Source of the DNA: Bacteroidales bacterium
GTDB taxonomy: Bacteria; Bacteroidota; Bacteroidia; Bacteroidales; P3
Length of the DNA: 11,630 bases
Direction of reading: 5' to 3'
NCBI GenBank assembly: GCA_900769785.1
Contig: CAAGHV010000130.1
Location: 1-11,630 of the forward strand
Position numbers and translations under genes: made by a program. This document shows positions 1-7,547 of the stretch, piece by piece. The notes beneath the pieces are model-generated. The model saw only the letters and a list, made by a program, of their open reading frames with translations. It did not search any database and was not told the DNA's origin. Within the stretch, counting starts at the first letter, position 1, and every line of letters begins with the position of its first letter.

Positions 1-19
1 ACGTGTGCTCTTCCGATCT
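1..19. other. Illumina TruSeq adapter remnant (left end)
   Basis: The first 19 bases, ACGTGTGCTCTTCCGATCT, match the TruSeq adapter sequence and are the exact reverse complement of the adapter at the right end. They are not genomic. They replace the continuation of the psd reading frame, so codons read through them (Lys, Ile, Gly and so on) are artefacts. Base 20 (T) could belong to either side. Confidence 0.97.
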
Positions 20-245
20 TTTTACCATCTGCAGGTGCTATCACTTCTTTTTCATTTGAAGTAAATATACGATGTGGTATTCTGAAAAAACTAGTAATAA
101 GGAATGCAAATATTAAGAGTCCCGCAAAAAATAAATAATGGAATATATTCAAATGTGGAACAAAGACTACAACAAGTGTAATCAAAATTATTGCAATCAA
201 AAAGCATGCAAAGATCAATCGTCGGCCTTCTCTATGTATGTGCAT
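20..245 (-). CDS. psd: Phosphatidylserine decarboxylase, N-terminal part (cut by contig end)
   Basis: This enzyme decarboxylates phosphatidylserine to phosphatidylethanolamine at the inner membrane, the last step of the pathway that starts with the CDP-diacylglycerol made by the upstream cdsA product. About 75 codons are visible. The start ATG at 245-243 gives MHIHREG, matching the IHREG opening of Bacteroidales Psd proteins. A hydrophobic membrane stretch follows (about residues 9-52, possibly two segments). Then come FFRIPHR and VIAPADGK, the family's conserved FFR-P-R and APADG motifs. The catalytic region, including the pyruvoyl-forming serine, lies beyond the contig. The frame is open upstream to 329, but no ATG, GTG or TTG occurs there, so 245 is the only reasonable start. 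It begins 23 bases after the cdsA stop with no clear Shine-Dalgarno site, consistent with co-transcription. The short length reflects the contig end, not truncation in the genome. Confidence 0.85.
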
Positions 246-268
246 AACTGTTATGTATATTATAGGTA

Positions 269-1114
269 TTAGTAAACTAAATATTTTATCAACAAATAAC
301 CCAATATGAATGGCGTTGTCATTATTAAACTATCAAATCTATCTAACAAACCACCATGGCCGGGCATTATATTTCCTGTATCTTTTATGTCCATACTACG
401 TTTGAACATTGATTCTACTAAATCTCCTAATGTTCCTATAGGGGGTATCATTATTGACATCACTATCCAATCGACTTTATCAAAAGGAGTATCAACGTAT
501 GTTCCAATTAGGTAGCCTGCTAATACACAAAACAAAAATCCACCGACAAAACCTTCCCAACTCTTTTTGGGTGAATGTCGTTTAAACAGGGGATGTTTGC
601 CTATACATATGCCTGTAAGATAAGCAAAAGTATCGCTAACCCATTGCAAAATCATTACTCCAAGCATTATAAAGGGGTAATATGCCAATTGAGTTACAGT
701 TGTAGTTAAGAACATAGGTTTAGCTACATGTATGGTAAGTGCTAGAGGTACAGCTATGTATATTGCACCACAAAGTGTGTAAGATATTGTTTCGAAAGGT
801 TTTTGGTTTTTTTGCCAAAGTTGCAAAATCCAAATAAGAAAAAGTACTGGAATAGTTATTAGCAATGAGGCAAATGAACCATTAAATAGTGCCACAGAGA
901 TAATGGTAGCATATATAATCGTCCCAACAATAACACCTATTTTAATATTTATATCTACACCTTTGTTTATTAAAGCTGTATAGAATTCAATCATACAACC
1001 TATGGAAACGAATAGAAAAAGAATAGCATGTGCATACTGTCCAAGAAAAATAGCTCCTATAACTATAGTTATGAATACTAATCCGGATAATGCCCTTGTG
1101 ATTAACTTCTTCAT
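269..1114 (-). CDS. cdsA: Phosphatidate cytidylyltransferase (CDP-diglyceride synthase)
   Basis: CdsA is an inner-membrane enzyme that converts phosphatidic acid and CTP to CDP-diacylglycerol, the precursor of all bacterial phospholipids. The 281-residue protein has the usual family length and is almost entirely hydrophobic segments. The CTP_transf_1 signature is complete near the C-terminus: S235-MFKR, then KD at about 244-245, then PGHGGLLDRFD at 251-261, with the metal-binding acidic residues present. The upstream conserved motifs DTFAYLTG (161-168) and SPKKSWEG (181-188) are also intact. It lies 33 bases downstream of the LUD gene and 23 bases upstream of psd on the same strand, so it is probably part of the rsfS-ftsH operon. 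Placing cdsA next to psd groups two steps of phosphatidylethanolamine synthesis; the intermediate enzyme, phosphatidylserine synthase, is not in the window. Confidence 0.97.
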   Translation of the reverse strand: MKKLITRALSGLVFITIVIGAIFLGQYAHAILFLFVSIGCMIEFYTALINKGVDINIKIGVIVGTIIYATIISVALFNGSFASLLITIPVLFLIWILQLWQKNQKPFETISYTLCGAIYIAVPLALTIHVAKPMFLTTTVTQLAYYPFIMLGVMILQWVSDTFAYLTGICIGKHPLFKRHSPKKSWEGFVGGFLFCVLAGYLIGTYVDTPFDKVDWIVMSIMIPPIGTLGDLVESMFKRSMDIKDTGNIMPGHGGLLDRFDSLIMTTPFILGYLLIKYLVY

Positions 1115-1147
1115 TGTGTTAGTATTTAAATGTTTATTATAAGGTTT

Positions 1148-1738
1148 CTAATCTTCGTTAAGTAATACATATATAGATTCGAACTTTGGATCGTGTAAAT
1201 CCAATAACATTACCTTTTCGGGTAGTTTGTTTATATATTGACTTTTTAGCCTTGCTGTAGCTTCTTTCCATGAATAAACAGCCTGCGATGTGAATGCAAA
1301 TATTATCAATATTTTAGGAAACAATAGGTTTCCTTGTCCTGTAGATACCAACGCCGACATATTGTTGGCTATAATACTTTCGCAAGGGAGTATGCATATG
1401 TCGGTATTTGTTGCTAATGATGCAGGCAGTATTTTGGTTAATCCCAACGAATTGAAGAACTGAGTGAGAGCATCGGACGAACATGATATATTGGCATCGG
1501 GATATTTGCATAAAATGTGTTCCATTTGCAATTTTATCTCTTCTTCCGAAGTTGAATATAGAACAATGCCATTGGATTTGATGAAATTTTCTACAAAAAC
1601 AATTGCCGAATCATCTGTAGCTGCTTTAGAATTAACTTGCATAGTTTCGTGAACGACTGTTTTTATAGTGTTCTTGTTTAGCAAAGCCCTACGTAAGTTC
1701 TTTATTATATGTTCTCTTTTTTCGTTTTCTTTTATCAT
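1148..1738 (-). CDS. LUD-domain (LutC/YkgG-like) protein, divergent C-terminus
   Basis: This 196-residue cytosolic protein looks like a member of the LUD family (DUF162), which includes LutC of the lactate utilisation complex. Its role next to ftsH in Bacteroidales is not established, so I assign no pathway. The family-like core is CESIIANNMSALVSTGQGN (119-137), then a hydrophobic strand with TSQAVYSWKEA (150-160), then KLPEKV (171-176), which resembles the family's 'S/TSQ-VY---A...LP' region. After this, where LutC-like proteins usually have a TGPS-R-ADIE...GVHGP segment, the chain reads LLDLHDPKFESIYVLLNED and stops. The ligand-site signature therefore seems shortened or lost. There is no cysteine cluster or transmembrane segment. 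The start ATG overlaps the ftsH stop by four bases (ATGA), so translation is probably coupled to ftsH. Family assignment is moderately secure; function is unknown. Confidence 0.75.
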   Translation of the reverse strand: MIKENEKREHIIKNLRRALLNKNTIKTVVHETMQVNSKAATDDSAIVFVENFIKSNGIVLYSTSEEEIKLQMEHILCKYPDANISCSSDALTQFFNSLGLTKILPASLATNTDICILPCESIIANNMSALVSTGQGNLLFPKILIIFAFTSQAVYSWKEATARLKSQYINKLPEKVMLLDLHDPKFESIYVLLNED

Positions 1739-3882
1739 TCGTTAGTCGGATTGTTTGCTATATTGGTGTTTTCTACTATTGGTTCACTGTCCGAATTTTC
1801 TGTGGTTGTTTTATTTTCAGTAATTTCAGTTGTTTCTCCTTTTGGTTGATTGTCGGTCTTATTTTCATCTTCAAAAGGTCTTTTGCCGTATATTTCTTCC
1901 AGATCTTCGCGGAATATTACTTCGCGTTCTACTAGCAAAGCTGCTAATTGATCCAACTTGTCTCTATTTTCCGATAGTATCTGTTTGGCTCGTTGATAGG
2001 CTTCTTCCAACATTTTATGTACCTCTTGGTCTATTGTTTCAGCTGTTTTTTCGCTGAAAGGCTTGGTAAATCCCATTTCGGATTGACCTGTAGAATCATA
2101 GTAACTTATGTTTCCAATTTTGGGGTTAAGCCCATAATAAGCCACCATTGCAAATGCTTGTTTGGTTACGCGTTCCAAATCATTTAAGGCTCCAGTGGAT
2201 ATTTTTCCAAATACAAGTTCTTCTGATGCGCGTCCGGCAAGTGTTGCTGTAATTTCGTCGAATAGTTGTTCATAAGTAGTTATTTGACGTTCTTCGGGTA
2301 AATACCATGCAGCTCCTAGTGATTTACCACGTGGTACTATGGTAACTTTTACCAAAGGATGTGCATAACGCAATAGCCAACTAACGGAGGCATGACCCGA
2401 TTCGTGGTAAGCTATTACTCGTTTTTCGTGTTGAGATATGACTTTATTTTTCTTTTCCAAACCTCCCACAATGCGATCAACTGCATCGAGAAAATCTTGT
2501 TTTTCAATCTCTTTCTTGTTATGACGAGCTGCAATAAGGGCTGCCTCGTTACATACATTGGCAATATCGGCACCAGAGAAACCCGGAGTTTGACGAGCAA
2601 GGAATACCTTATCCACATCCTTACCAAGTTTCAGATTCTTCATGTGTACAGTAAATATTTCTTCACGTTCCTTGATGTCGGGCAATTCCACATAGATCTG
2701 ACGGTCAAAGCGACCTGCACGCAACAATGCTTTGTCTAATACATCGGCACGGTTGGTTGCTGCCAACATTATAACTCCTGCGTTGGAACCAAAACCATCC
2801 ATTTCGGTAAGTAATTGGTTAAGGGTATTTTCACGTTCATCGTTAGCATTGGAGAAGGCATTCTTTCCACGCGCACGACCTATTGCATCTATTTCGTCAA
2901 TAAATACTATACATGGTGCTTTTTCTTTGGCTTCCTTGAACAAATCACGAACACGAGATGCTCCCACACCTACAAACATTTCAACGAAGTCGGAACCTGA
3001 CATTGAAAAGAAAGGTACTTTTGCTTCTCCAGCTACAGCTTTGGCAAGCAATGTTTTACCAGTACCCGGAGGTCCTACAAGTAGAGCGCCTTTGGGTATT
3101 TTACCACCAAGGTTGGTATAGCGTTTGGGATTTTTTAGGAAGTCCACAATTTCCATGATCTCCACTTTTGCCTCGGCTAAACCTGCTACATCTTTGAATG
3201 TAACGTTCATTTGTTTTTTTGCATCATATACTTGGGCTTTGCTCTTGCCAATATTGAATAAACCACCGCCACCAGTACCACCGCCCATTTGCTTGCGAGT
3301 TATGGTACTCATCAGTATAAAGAAACCTGCTATTAGTATGATAGGCCACAAAAAGCGGAATATTTCCACAAGCATATCTGTGCGAGTTTCGGGTGTGATA
3401 TCGATACGGCAATTGTTGATTATCTGTTGCTTTTGCGCAAGTGTAAGACCTTTGCCTGTAGTATCAGTAGCAATCATTTGGTTCTCTACACCTTCTAAGT
3501 CTTTTTCAAAACTTTCAAAAGTTACAAATTTATAGGTGTAGAAAGCTTCTTGAGGATTACTTTCTTTGCCAAATATATTTTTTGCTTTCAAATCGCTATA
3601 TGCAGAATCTTCTTGTAAAGCATCCTTTTTGATATATATTTCTGCAAACTCGCGGTTTACTATCTTTATCTTGTCATAATCATGCTTCAACAATATTTTT
3701 TCTAGTTTTCCCCAATTTATCTCTCTAGATGGCACACTGCTATCGCCCATCCACATAATTCCACCCAATACAAGTATTATAGCACAATATACTATGTACA
3801 TTATCATACCTGATTTGGGTTTCTTTCCATTTTTATTTCTTCCGTTGGGCATTCGTCCTTGATCTTTCTTATTGTTTTCCAT
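1735..3882 (-). CDS. ftsH: ATP-dependent zinc metalloprotease FtsH
   Basis: FtsH is a hexameric inner-membrane AAA+ protease that extracts and degrades misfolded membrane proteins and selected regulators. The 715-residue protein has the full architecture. It opens with a basic, Asn/Lys-rich tail (1-25), TM1 at about 26-45, a periplasmic domain at about 46-174 and TM2 at about 175-194, followed by a glycine-rich linker (200-207). Walker A is GPPGTGKT at 270-277, the pore loop F303-V-G305, Walker B IVFIDEID at 325-332, and the second region of homology TNRADVLD...RAGRFDRQ at about 376-395. The peptidase zinc site is HESGH at 493-497, with the third ligand likely D568 in LNDLE. HESGH in place of HEAGH is a common variant and keeps both histidines and the glutamate. 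The C-terminal 45 residues are low-complexity, rich in Asn, Thr and Glu, probably disordered. It follows rsfS by 35 bases and overlaps the LUD gene by four. Confidence 0.98.
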   Translation of the reverse strand: MENNKKDQGRMPNGRNKNGKKPKSGMIMYIVYCAIILVLGGIMWMGDSSVPSREINWGKLEKILLKHDYDKIKIVNREFAEIYIKKDALQEDSAYSDLKAKNIFGKESNPQEAFYTYKFVTFESFEKDLEGVENQMIATDTTGKGLTLAQKQQIINNCRIDITPETRTDMLVEIFRFLWPIILIAGFFILMSTITRKQMGGGTGGGGLFNIGKSKAQVYDAKKQMNVTFKDVAGLAEAKVEIMEIVDFLKNPKRYTNLGGKIPKGALLVGPPGTGKTLLAKAVAGEAKVPFFSMSGSDFVEMFVGVGASRVRDLFKEAKEKAPCIVFIDEIDAIGRARGKNAFSNANDERENTLNQLLTEMDGFGSNAGVIMLAATNRADVLDKALLRAGRFDRQIYVELPDIKEREEIFTVHMKNLKLGKDVDKVFLARQTPGFSGADIANVCNEAALIAARHNKKEIEKQDFLDAVDRIVGGLEKKNKVISQHEKRVIAYHESGHASVSWLLRYAHPLVKVTIVPRGKSLGAAWYLPEERQITTYEQLFDEITATLAGRASEELVFGKISTGALNDLERVTKQAFAMVAYYGLNPKIGNISYYDSTGQSEMGFTKPFSEKTAETIDQEVHKMLEEAYQRAKQILSENRDKLDQLAALLVEREVIFREDLEEIYGKRPFEDENKTDNQPKGETTEITENKTTTENSDSEPIVENTNIANNPTNE

Positions 3883-3917
3883 TTTTTATTATCTGGTTTT
3901 ATATTAGTTTAGAATAG

Positions 3918-4292
3918 TTAATCATTAATTTCAGTTTTAATTCCGTCAGCCCATAGCTGTTCTAAACGATAGTATTCGCGGGCTTTTTCAACAAAAATAT
4001 GTGCTACCACATCAAAATAATCCATCAAAACCCATTCGCCATTGTTATATCCTTCTAACTTATAAGGGTGTTCTTTTGTTATTTTTTTTACAGTTTCGTG
4101 TACATTATCAGCTAATGCTTGGGTATGTAGTGGCGAGTTCCCTGTGCATATTACAAAGTACGACGCAGGAGCTCCCTGTACCTTTCGAAGATCAATAATC
4201 ACAATATCACTTGCTTTTTTGTCATTCATACCTTGCGCAATAAGTTTTGTAAGCATTTCGCTTTCAGCAATGTTTTTGATTTTCTCAGTCAT
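3918..4292 (-). CDS. rsfS: Ribosomal silencing factor RsfS (Iojap/YbeB family)
   Basis: RsfS binds ribosomal protein L14 (uL14) on the large subunit and blocks subunit joining, reducing translation when nutrients are scarce. The 124-residue protein has the usual family length and conserved features throughout: ASDIVIIDLRKV (27-38), SYFVICTGNSPLHTQALADN (44-63) and, near the C-terminus, GEWVLMDYFDVVAHIF (85-100), then R105-EYYRLEQLW (105-114). It is the first gene of the minus-strand operon. The start ATG at 4292-4290 is 24 bases downstream of a good -7 box, implying a very short leader without a clear Shine-Dalgarno site. Pairing with ftsH is common in Bacteroidales. I have no direct evidence of a functional link beyond shared transcription. 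Confidence 0.95.
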   Translation of the reverse strand: MTEKIKNIAESEMLTKLIAQGMNDKKASDIVIIDLRKVQGAPASYFVICTGNSPLHTQALADNVHETVKKITKEHPYKLEGYNNGEWVLMDYFDVVAHIFVEKAREYYRLEQLWADGIKTEIND

Positions 4293-4315
4293 TATTTGTT
4301 CATATAATTAACTTG

Positions 4316-4323
4316 CAAATATA
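4316..4323 (-). promoter_or_regulatory. Candidate -7 box of the rsfS-ftsH-LUD-cdsA-psd operon
   Basis: On the minus strand this reads TATATTTG, an exact match to the Bacteroides sigma-ABfr -7 consensus TAnnTTTG. It lies 24 bases upstream of the rsfS start, so transcription would begin with a leader of roughly 15-20 bases. No clean TTTG -33 element sits 19-21 bases further upstream; the nearest TTTG is too far. The match could occur by chance in AT-rich DNA, but its position ahead of an operon's first gene favours it. Confidence 0.55.
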
Positions 4324-4532
4324 CAAATATTTCGTGAATAATACTGTATAAATCTTACAAAAAATTATATATGGTTCGTAAATCAAATTTCTTATTGTCC
4401 ATTGTTGTGCTAGATATTGTTCTTGGATGCTTATTTTCAATACTGCCGAAAGTTTATTTCGATTCCTTTTCCAAAAACATTCGACAATACCGATTGGTTT
4501 TAGCCTTATCGAAATAGATAGTTACCTATTGG

Positions 4533-4561
4533 TTGAATAAATTCTCGAATATTTAGTTTTG
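4533..4561 (+). promoter_or_regulatory. Possible Bacteroides-type promoter in the rsfS/TPR gap
   Basis: TTG at 4533-4535 is followed after 18 bases by TAGTTTTG at 4554-4561, matching TAnnTTTG at a spacing close to that of Bacteroides promoters. Transcription would start near 4568, more than 400 bases upstream of the TPR gene. It would serve either a long leader, a small RNA, or nothing. Several such matches are expected by chance in AT-rich DNA. Confidence 0.25.
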
Positions 4562-4706
4562 TAAATGCAGTATTCCCCAAATTAAAACTAAGCACGTGAG
4601 GATATAAAATTTACATCATGAGGTAGATTTATCTACATCGTGTACTAGTAGCATCGGGGTCGGGAGGGAATTTCCTCGACATAACGATGGCTTTTGATGC
4701 CGTATA

Positions 4707-4739
4707 TTGGCTAAAATTGATGATATATTGTTATTTTTG
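4707..4739 (+). promoter_or_regulatory. Possible promoter for the TPR-DUF4292-glycosyltransferase genes
   Basis: TTG at 4707-4709 and TATTTTTG at 4732-4739 (TAnnTTTG) are separated by 22 bases, slightly wider than the usual 19-21. This is the exact -7 match nearest to the TPR gene that I could find, leaving a leader of about 250 bases. No exact match lies in the last 250 bases before the TPR start, so the true promoter may instead be degenerate and closer. Confidence 0.25.
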
Positions 4740-4993
4740 TGATACCCTACTGTGAAATAGTTGACAATAGGATATAAATAATCCATCAAATGGGGGTGTT
4801 TATTTTCAGTAAAGCTTGCAAGGTATTAATGCATTTGTGTTAGAAAAGTCTAAAAATATCGGAACTATTTTTACAAATTAGGTGATATTAGTGATAGTGA
4901 TGTGATTTTTTTTAGCAATATTTACACCTCTACATACCAAAATAGAAAAAAAGTTGTTCTTATTAAAACTAATAGTAAATACGAATATAACTC

Positions 4994-6745
4994 ATGGTTA
5001 AGAGATATATAATAGGAGCAGTTGCCGTGTTGTTGCTATTGCAAGGCTGTAAAAGTACTCACAAGCCGACTGTTGAAAACACAAAATATAAGCGCAAGCC
5101 CATCACAGAGGTAAGTCAGGAACAACTAAGCAATGATGCGCTACTGATAGAGGCAAAAACGCAAAGCGAATTAGGTAACAACGAAGAGGCTGAAAAAATA
5201 TATCGTACATTGCTTAAGGCAGATCCTACCTATGCTGTGGCGTATTTCGAATTGGGTGGCATGTTTTATGTGGCAGGAATGATGGATAGTGCAGCTTTTT
5301 ATACAGAAAAAGCTTATGGCCTTTCGCCCAAAAATGTGTGGTATAAGCTGCAATTGGCCGATATTTACAAAAAAACACAACGCTTAGATGATGCTGCTAA
5401 AGTGTCGGAGGAGCTTGTAAATGAACATCCTGAAGTATTGGAATATTACTACGAATTAGTCAATGTTTATTTGGCTAATCATAAGGTAGAGAATGCTATT
5501 GAGGTATTTAATCGCTTGGAAAAACGAGTGGGTATAAGTGAGGAAGTATCGTTGCAAAAACAGCGTCTTTGGGAAATGATAAATAGGCCAGACAAAGCAA
5601 TCAAGGAGATTGAACAATTGGTAAAAGCGTATCCTAACGATAAGAAATATAATTCTATATTGGCCGAACTCTTCATGTCAAAAAAAGAATATGATAAAGC
5701 ATATTCATATTACAAGAAAGTGCTTGAAACCGATCCCAACGATGAATACATACATATTTCGTTGGCAAACTATTATAAACTTACCAATCAGCCACAAAAG
5801 GCTTACGAAGAGTTGAAAAAAGGTTTTCTAAGCAACGCTCTTAGTTCGAAAGAGAAAACACAGATACTTACTAGTTTCTACACCGCCCAAGAATTCTATG
5901 GAGACTACTCTAAATATGCCTACGAATTAGTAGATATTATTATGCAAAATAATCCCGATTCACTATCTCTATCTCTCTTTTATGGTGATGTACTGATGCG
6001 GCAAGGCAAATATAAAGAGGCTGCTTATCAGCTCAATAATTATATAAAGATTGATAGCTCGGAGTTTGATATATGGGAGGCATTACTTATGTGCGAGAGC
6101 GAAATTGAAAACAACGATGAACGTCTGTTAAACCTCTGTAGCAGAGTTATCAATTTGTTTCCTACACATCCGTTACCATATTACCTCAAAGGCTTTATTA
6201 CCTACCAAAAACATGATTATAAAGAGGCTATAGAAATATTGCAAGAGGGCGAAAAATGGGTTGGAAACAATCCGCATCTTGCACCGGAATTTTGTGCAAT
6301 ATTGGGCGAATGTTTCTATAGAATAAACGATTACGAAAGTTGCTACAAATATTATGACAAGTATCTTGAGAAGAAACCTACCGAAGTGGGTATTCTTAAC
6401 AACTATGCTTACTATCTTTCGGAACGCAACGAAAAATTGGAAAAGGCAGAGCAAATGTCGAAAATAACTATCGAAGCAGAGCCAAAGAATCCAACATTCT
6501 TAGATACTTACGGTTGGATAATGTTCAAAATGGGACGATACAAAGATGCTGAAACATATATCCGTCGTGCTATTGATAATGACAAAGAGCCAAGTGCTAC
6601 TCTATTCGAACATTACGGCGATATTATGTACAAGTTGAACAAGCTTGATGAGGCAAAAAAGTATTGGCAGAAAGCAATTGACATAGATAACGAAGGTCTG
6701 AATATAGATAATCTGAAACATAAACTGAAAAACGGTATCGAATGA
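4994..6745 (+). CDS. Tetratricopeptide-repeat lipoprotein
   Basis: This 583-residue protein has a lipoprotein signal peptide: positive start (KR at 3-4), hydrophobic core, and a lipobox L-Q-G-C with the lipidated cysteine at residue 19. The residues after the cysteine (KSTHKP) lack the acidic run of the Bacteroidota surface-export signal, so it probably stays on the periplasmic side of the outer membrane. From about residue 45 to the end the chain is built of TPR helices. Clear repeats include about 47-80, 115-146, 217-250, 325-355, 395-425, 432-463 and 499-566. The last block (NNYAYYL at 469-475, DTYGWIMFKMGRYKDAE at 504-520, HYGDIMYKLNKLDEAKKYW at 540-558) is especially characteristic of the Bacteroidales family. 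It is presumably a scaffold for envelope assembly; partners are unknown. The stop overlaps the start of the DUF4292 gene by four bases (ATGA), a pairing usual in this order. Confidence 0.9.
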   Translation: MVKRYIIGAVAVLLLLQGCKSTHKPTVENTKYKRKPITEVSQEQLSNDALLIEAKTQSELGNNEEAEKIYRTLLKADPTYAVAYFELGGMFYVAGMMDSAAFYTEKAYGLSPKNVWYKLQLADIYKKTQRLDDAAKVSEELVNEHPEVLEYYYELVNVYLANHKVENAIEVFNRLEKRVGISEEVSLQKQRLWEMINRPDKAIKEIEQLVKAYPNDKKYNSILAELFMSKKEYDKAYSYYKKVLETDPNDEYIHISLANYYKLTNQPQKAYEELKKGFLSNALSSKEKTQILTSFYTAQEFYGDYSKYAYELVDIIMQNNPDSLSLSLFYGDVLMRQGKYKEAAYQLNNYIKIDSSEFDIWEALLMCESEIENNDERLLNLCSRVINLFPTHPLPYYLKGFITYQKHDYKEAIEILQEGEKWVGNNPHLAPEFCAILGECFYRINDYESCYKYYDKYLEKKPTEVGILNNYAYYLSERNEKLEKAEQMSKITIEAEPKNPTFLDTYGWIMFKMGRYKDAETYIRRAIDNDKEPSATLFEHYGDIMYKLNKLDEAKKYWQKAIDIDNEGLNIDNLKHKLKNGIE

Positions 6746-7530
6746 AAAAATATATACAAACAAGATGCATTTTGAAATTCATTGCAATAGCGTGTTTTAT
6801 AGTCTTTATGATTGCGGGCTGTAAAACTAACAAAGAAATATCTATAACCAAAGCTCCAGAGGTGCTCACGCCTGTTGCTGTGAAACCACAGAACTTTAGT
6901 TTCAATACTATATGTCGAAACTTTACTGTAAATGTTGATGGAATGGGAGTATCATTGAATGGACAGTTGAGAATAGAGGACGGTAAAAATATTTGGATAA
7001 CTTTGAATAAACTAGTTGAGATAGCCCGTCTAAAACTCACCCCCGATTCGATACATGTAATAATAAAGGTTCAAAACAAATACTATCAAGGTTCATACGC
7101 CGATTTTGCTAAGAGCACAAGTATAAATATAAATTATGAGATTATACAATCACTCCTACTTGGCGATGACATGCCGTCATATCCTTTCAAAGATGTACAA
7201 CACCGCATTGCTGAAGGTATTGCTCAATACACGTTTGCTTCACGTACCGCACCCAACCTTCCAACAATACATCAGACAATGTATGTGGATATGGCTACCA
7301 ATAAAATAGTAGAAAACAACATAAATACTCTACAAGGTGAGCAGTTACAAATAAAGTACTTGCAATTCAAAGATGCTGAACGCCAAAAGTTACCTACTCA
7401 AATAAAAATATCATTCAAGGATAATGCCAACAAAGTAAATGTTTCTGTAGTATTTGCTAAAACTACCGTAAATCAAGAGCTGACATTCCCGTTTAAAGTG
7501 CCTTATGCTGCTAAACCGTTGAAATTTTAA
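6742..7530 (+). CDS. DUF4292 family lipoprotein
   Basis: This 262-residue protein begins with a lipoprotein signal peptide: basic and polar N-terminus, a hydrophobic core (about 11-24) and a lipobox I-A-G-C with the modified cysteine at 27. The mature part (FNTICRNFTVNVDGMGVSLN, then LRIEDGKNIWITL, and the C-terminal PFKVPY) is a predicted beta-rich domain. It matches the Bacteroidota DUF4292 family as I know it. The pattern of short strands containing 'G...G.LR...G..IWI.L' recalls the LolA/LolB fold, which carries lipoproteins across the periplasm; that link is inference. The residues following the cysteine (KTNKE) lack a surface-export acidic run. Translation is likely coupled to the preceding TPR gene through the ATGA overlap, and both proteins are probably periplasm-facing lipoproteins acting together. 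The function is not experimentally known to me. Confidence 0.85.
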   Translation: MKKYIQTRCILKFIAIACFIVFMIAGCKTNKEISITKAPEVLTPVAVKPQNFSFNTICRNFTVNVDGMGVSLNGQLRIEDGKNIWITLNKLVEIARLKLTPDSIHVIIKVQNKYYQGSYADFAKSTSININYEIIQSLLLGDDMPSYPFKDVQHRIAEGIAQYTFASRTAPNLPTIHQTMYVDMATNKIVENNINTLQGEQLQIKYLQFKDAERQKLPTQIKISFKDNANKVNVSVVFAKTTVNQELTFPFKVPYAAKPLKF

Positions 7531-7547
7531 TACAGACAAATAAGACT

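Larger units (their letters stand above)
4293..4993. other. 700-base AT-rich gap without a convincing gene
   Basis: This gap separates the divergent rsfS and TPR genes. No reading frame in it resembles a family I recognise. The best candidate is a 48-codon frame on the plus strand, ATG at 4371 to TAG at 4515-4517, with a hydrophobic segment (FLLSIVVLDIVLG) near its start. It has no visible promoter or ribosome site and I regard it as doubtful. Two plus-strand TAnnTTTG words (4554-4561 and 4732-4739) might be promoters. An imperfect direct repeat, TACCGATTGGTT and TACCTATTGGTT (about 4488-4499 and 4523-4534), and a small hairpin around GTCGGGAGGGAATTTCCTCGAC's arms (about 4658-4680) are also present. 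The sequence could be a decayed gene, a regulatory region or an uncharacterised RNA. Confidence 0.6.

Noticed and set aside
2732..3121. Long plus-strand frame of 129 codons opposite ftsH
   Set aside because: It lies wholly inside the strongly supported ftsH gene on the other strand and has no family resemblance; it is a codon-usage shadow.
3125..3535. Plus-strand frame of 136 codons opposite ftsH
   Set aside because: Antisense to the ftsH N-terminal and membrane region; no recognisable domain.
4658..4680. GC-richer hairpin in the gap (GTCG/CGAC arms) as an intrinsic terminator
   Set aside because: The stem is short and bulged, and no T-run follows, so it does not fit a Rho-independent terminator.
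6624..7040. Minus-strand frame of 138 codons across the TPR/DUF4292 junction
   Set aside because: Antisense to two well-supported lipoprotein genes, with no domain or promoter.
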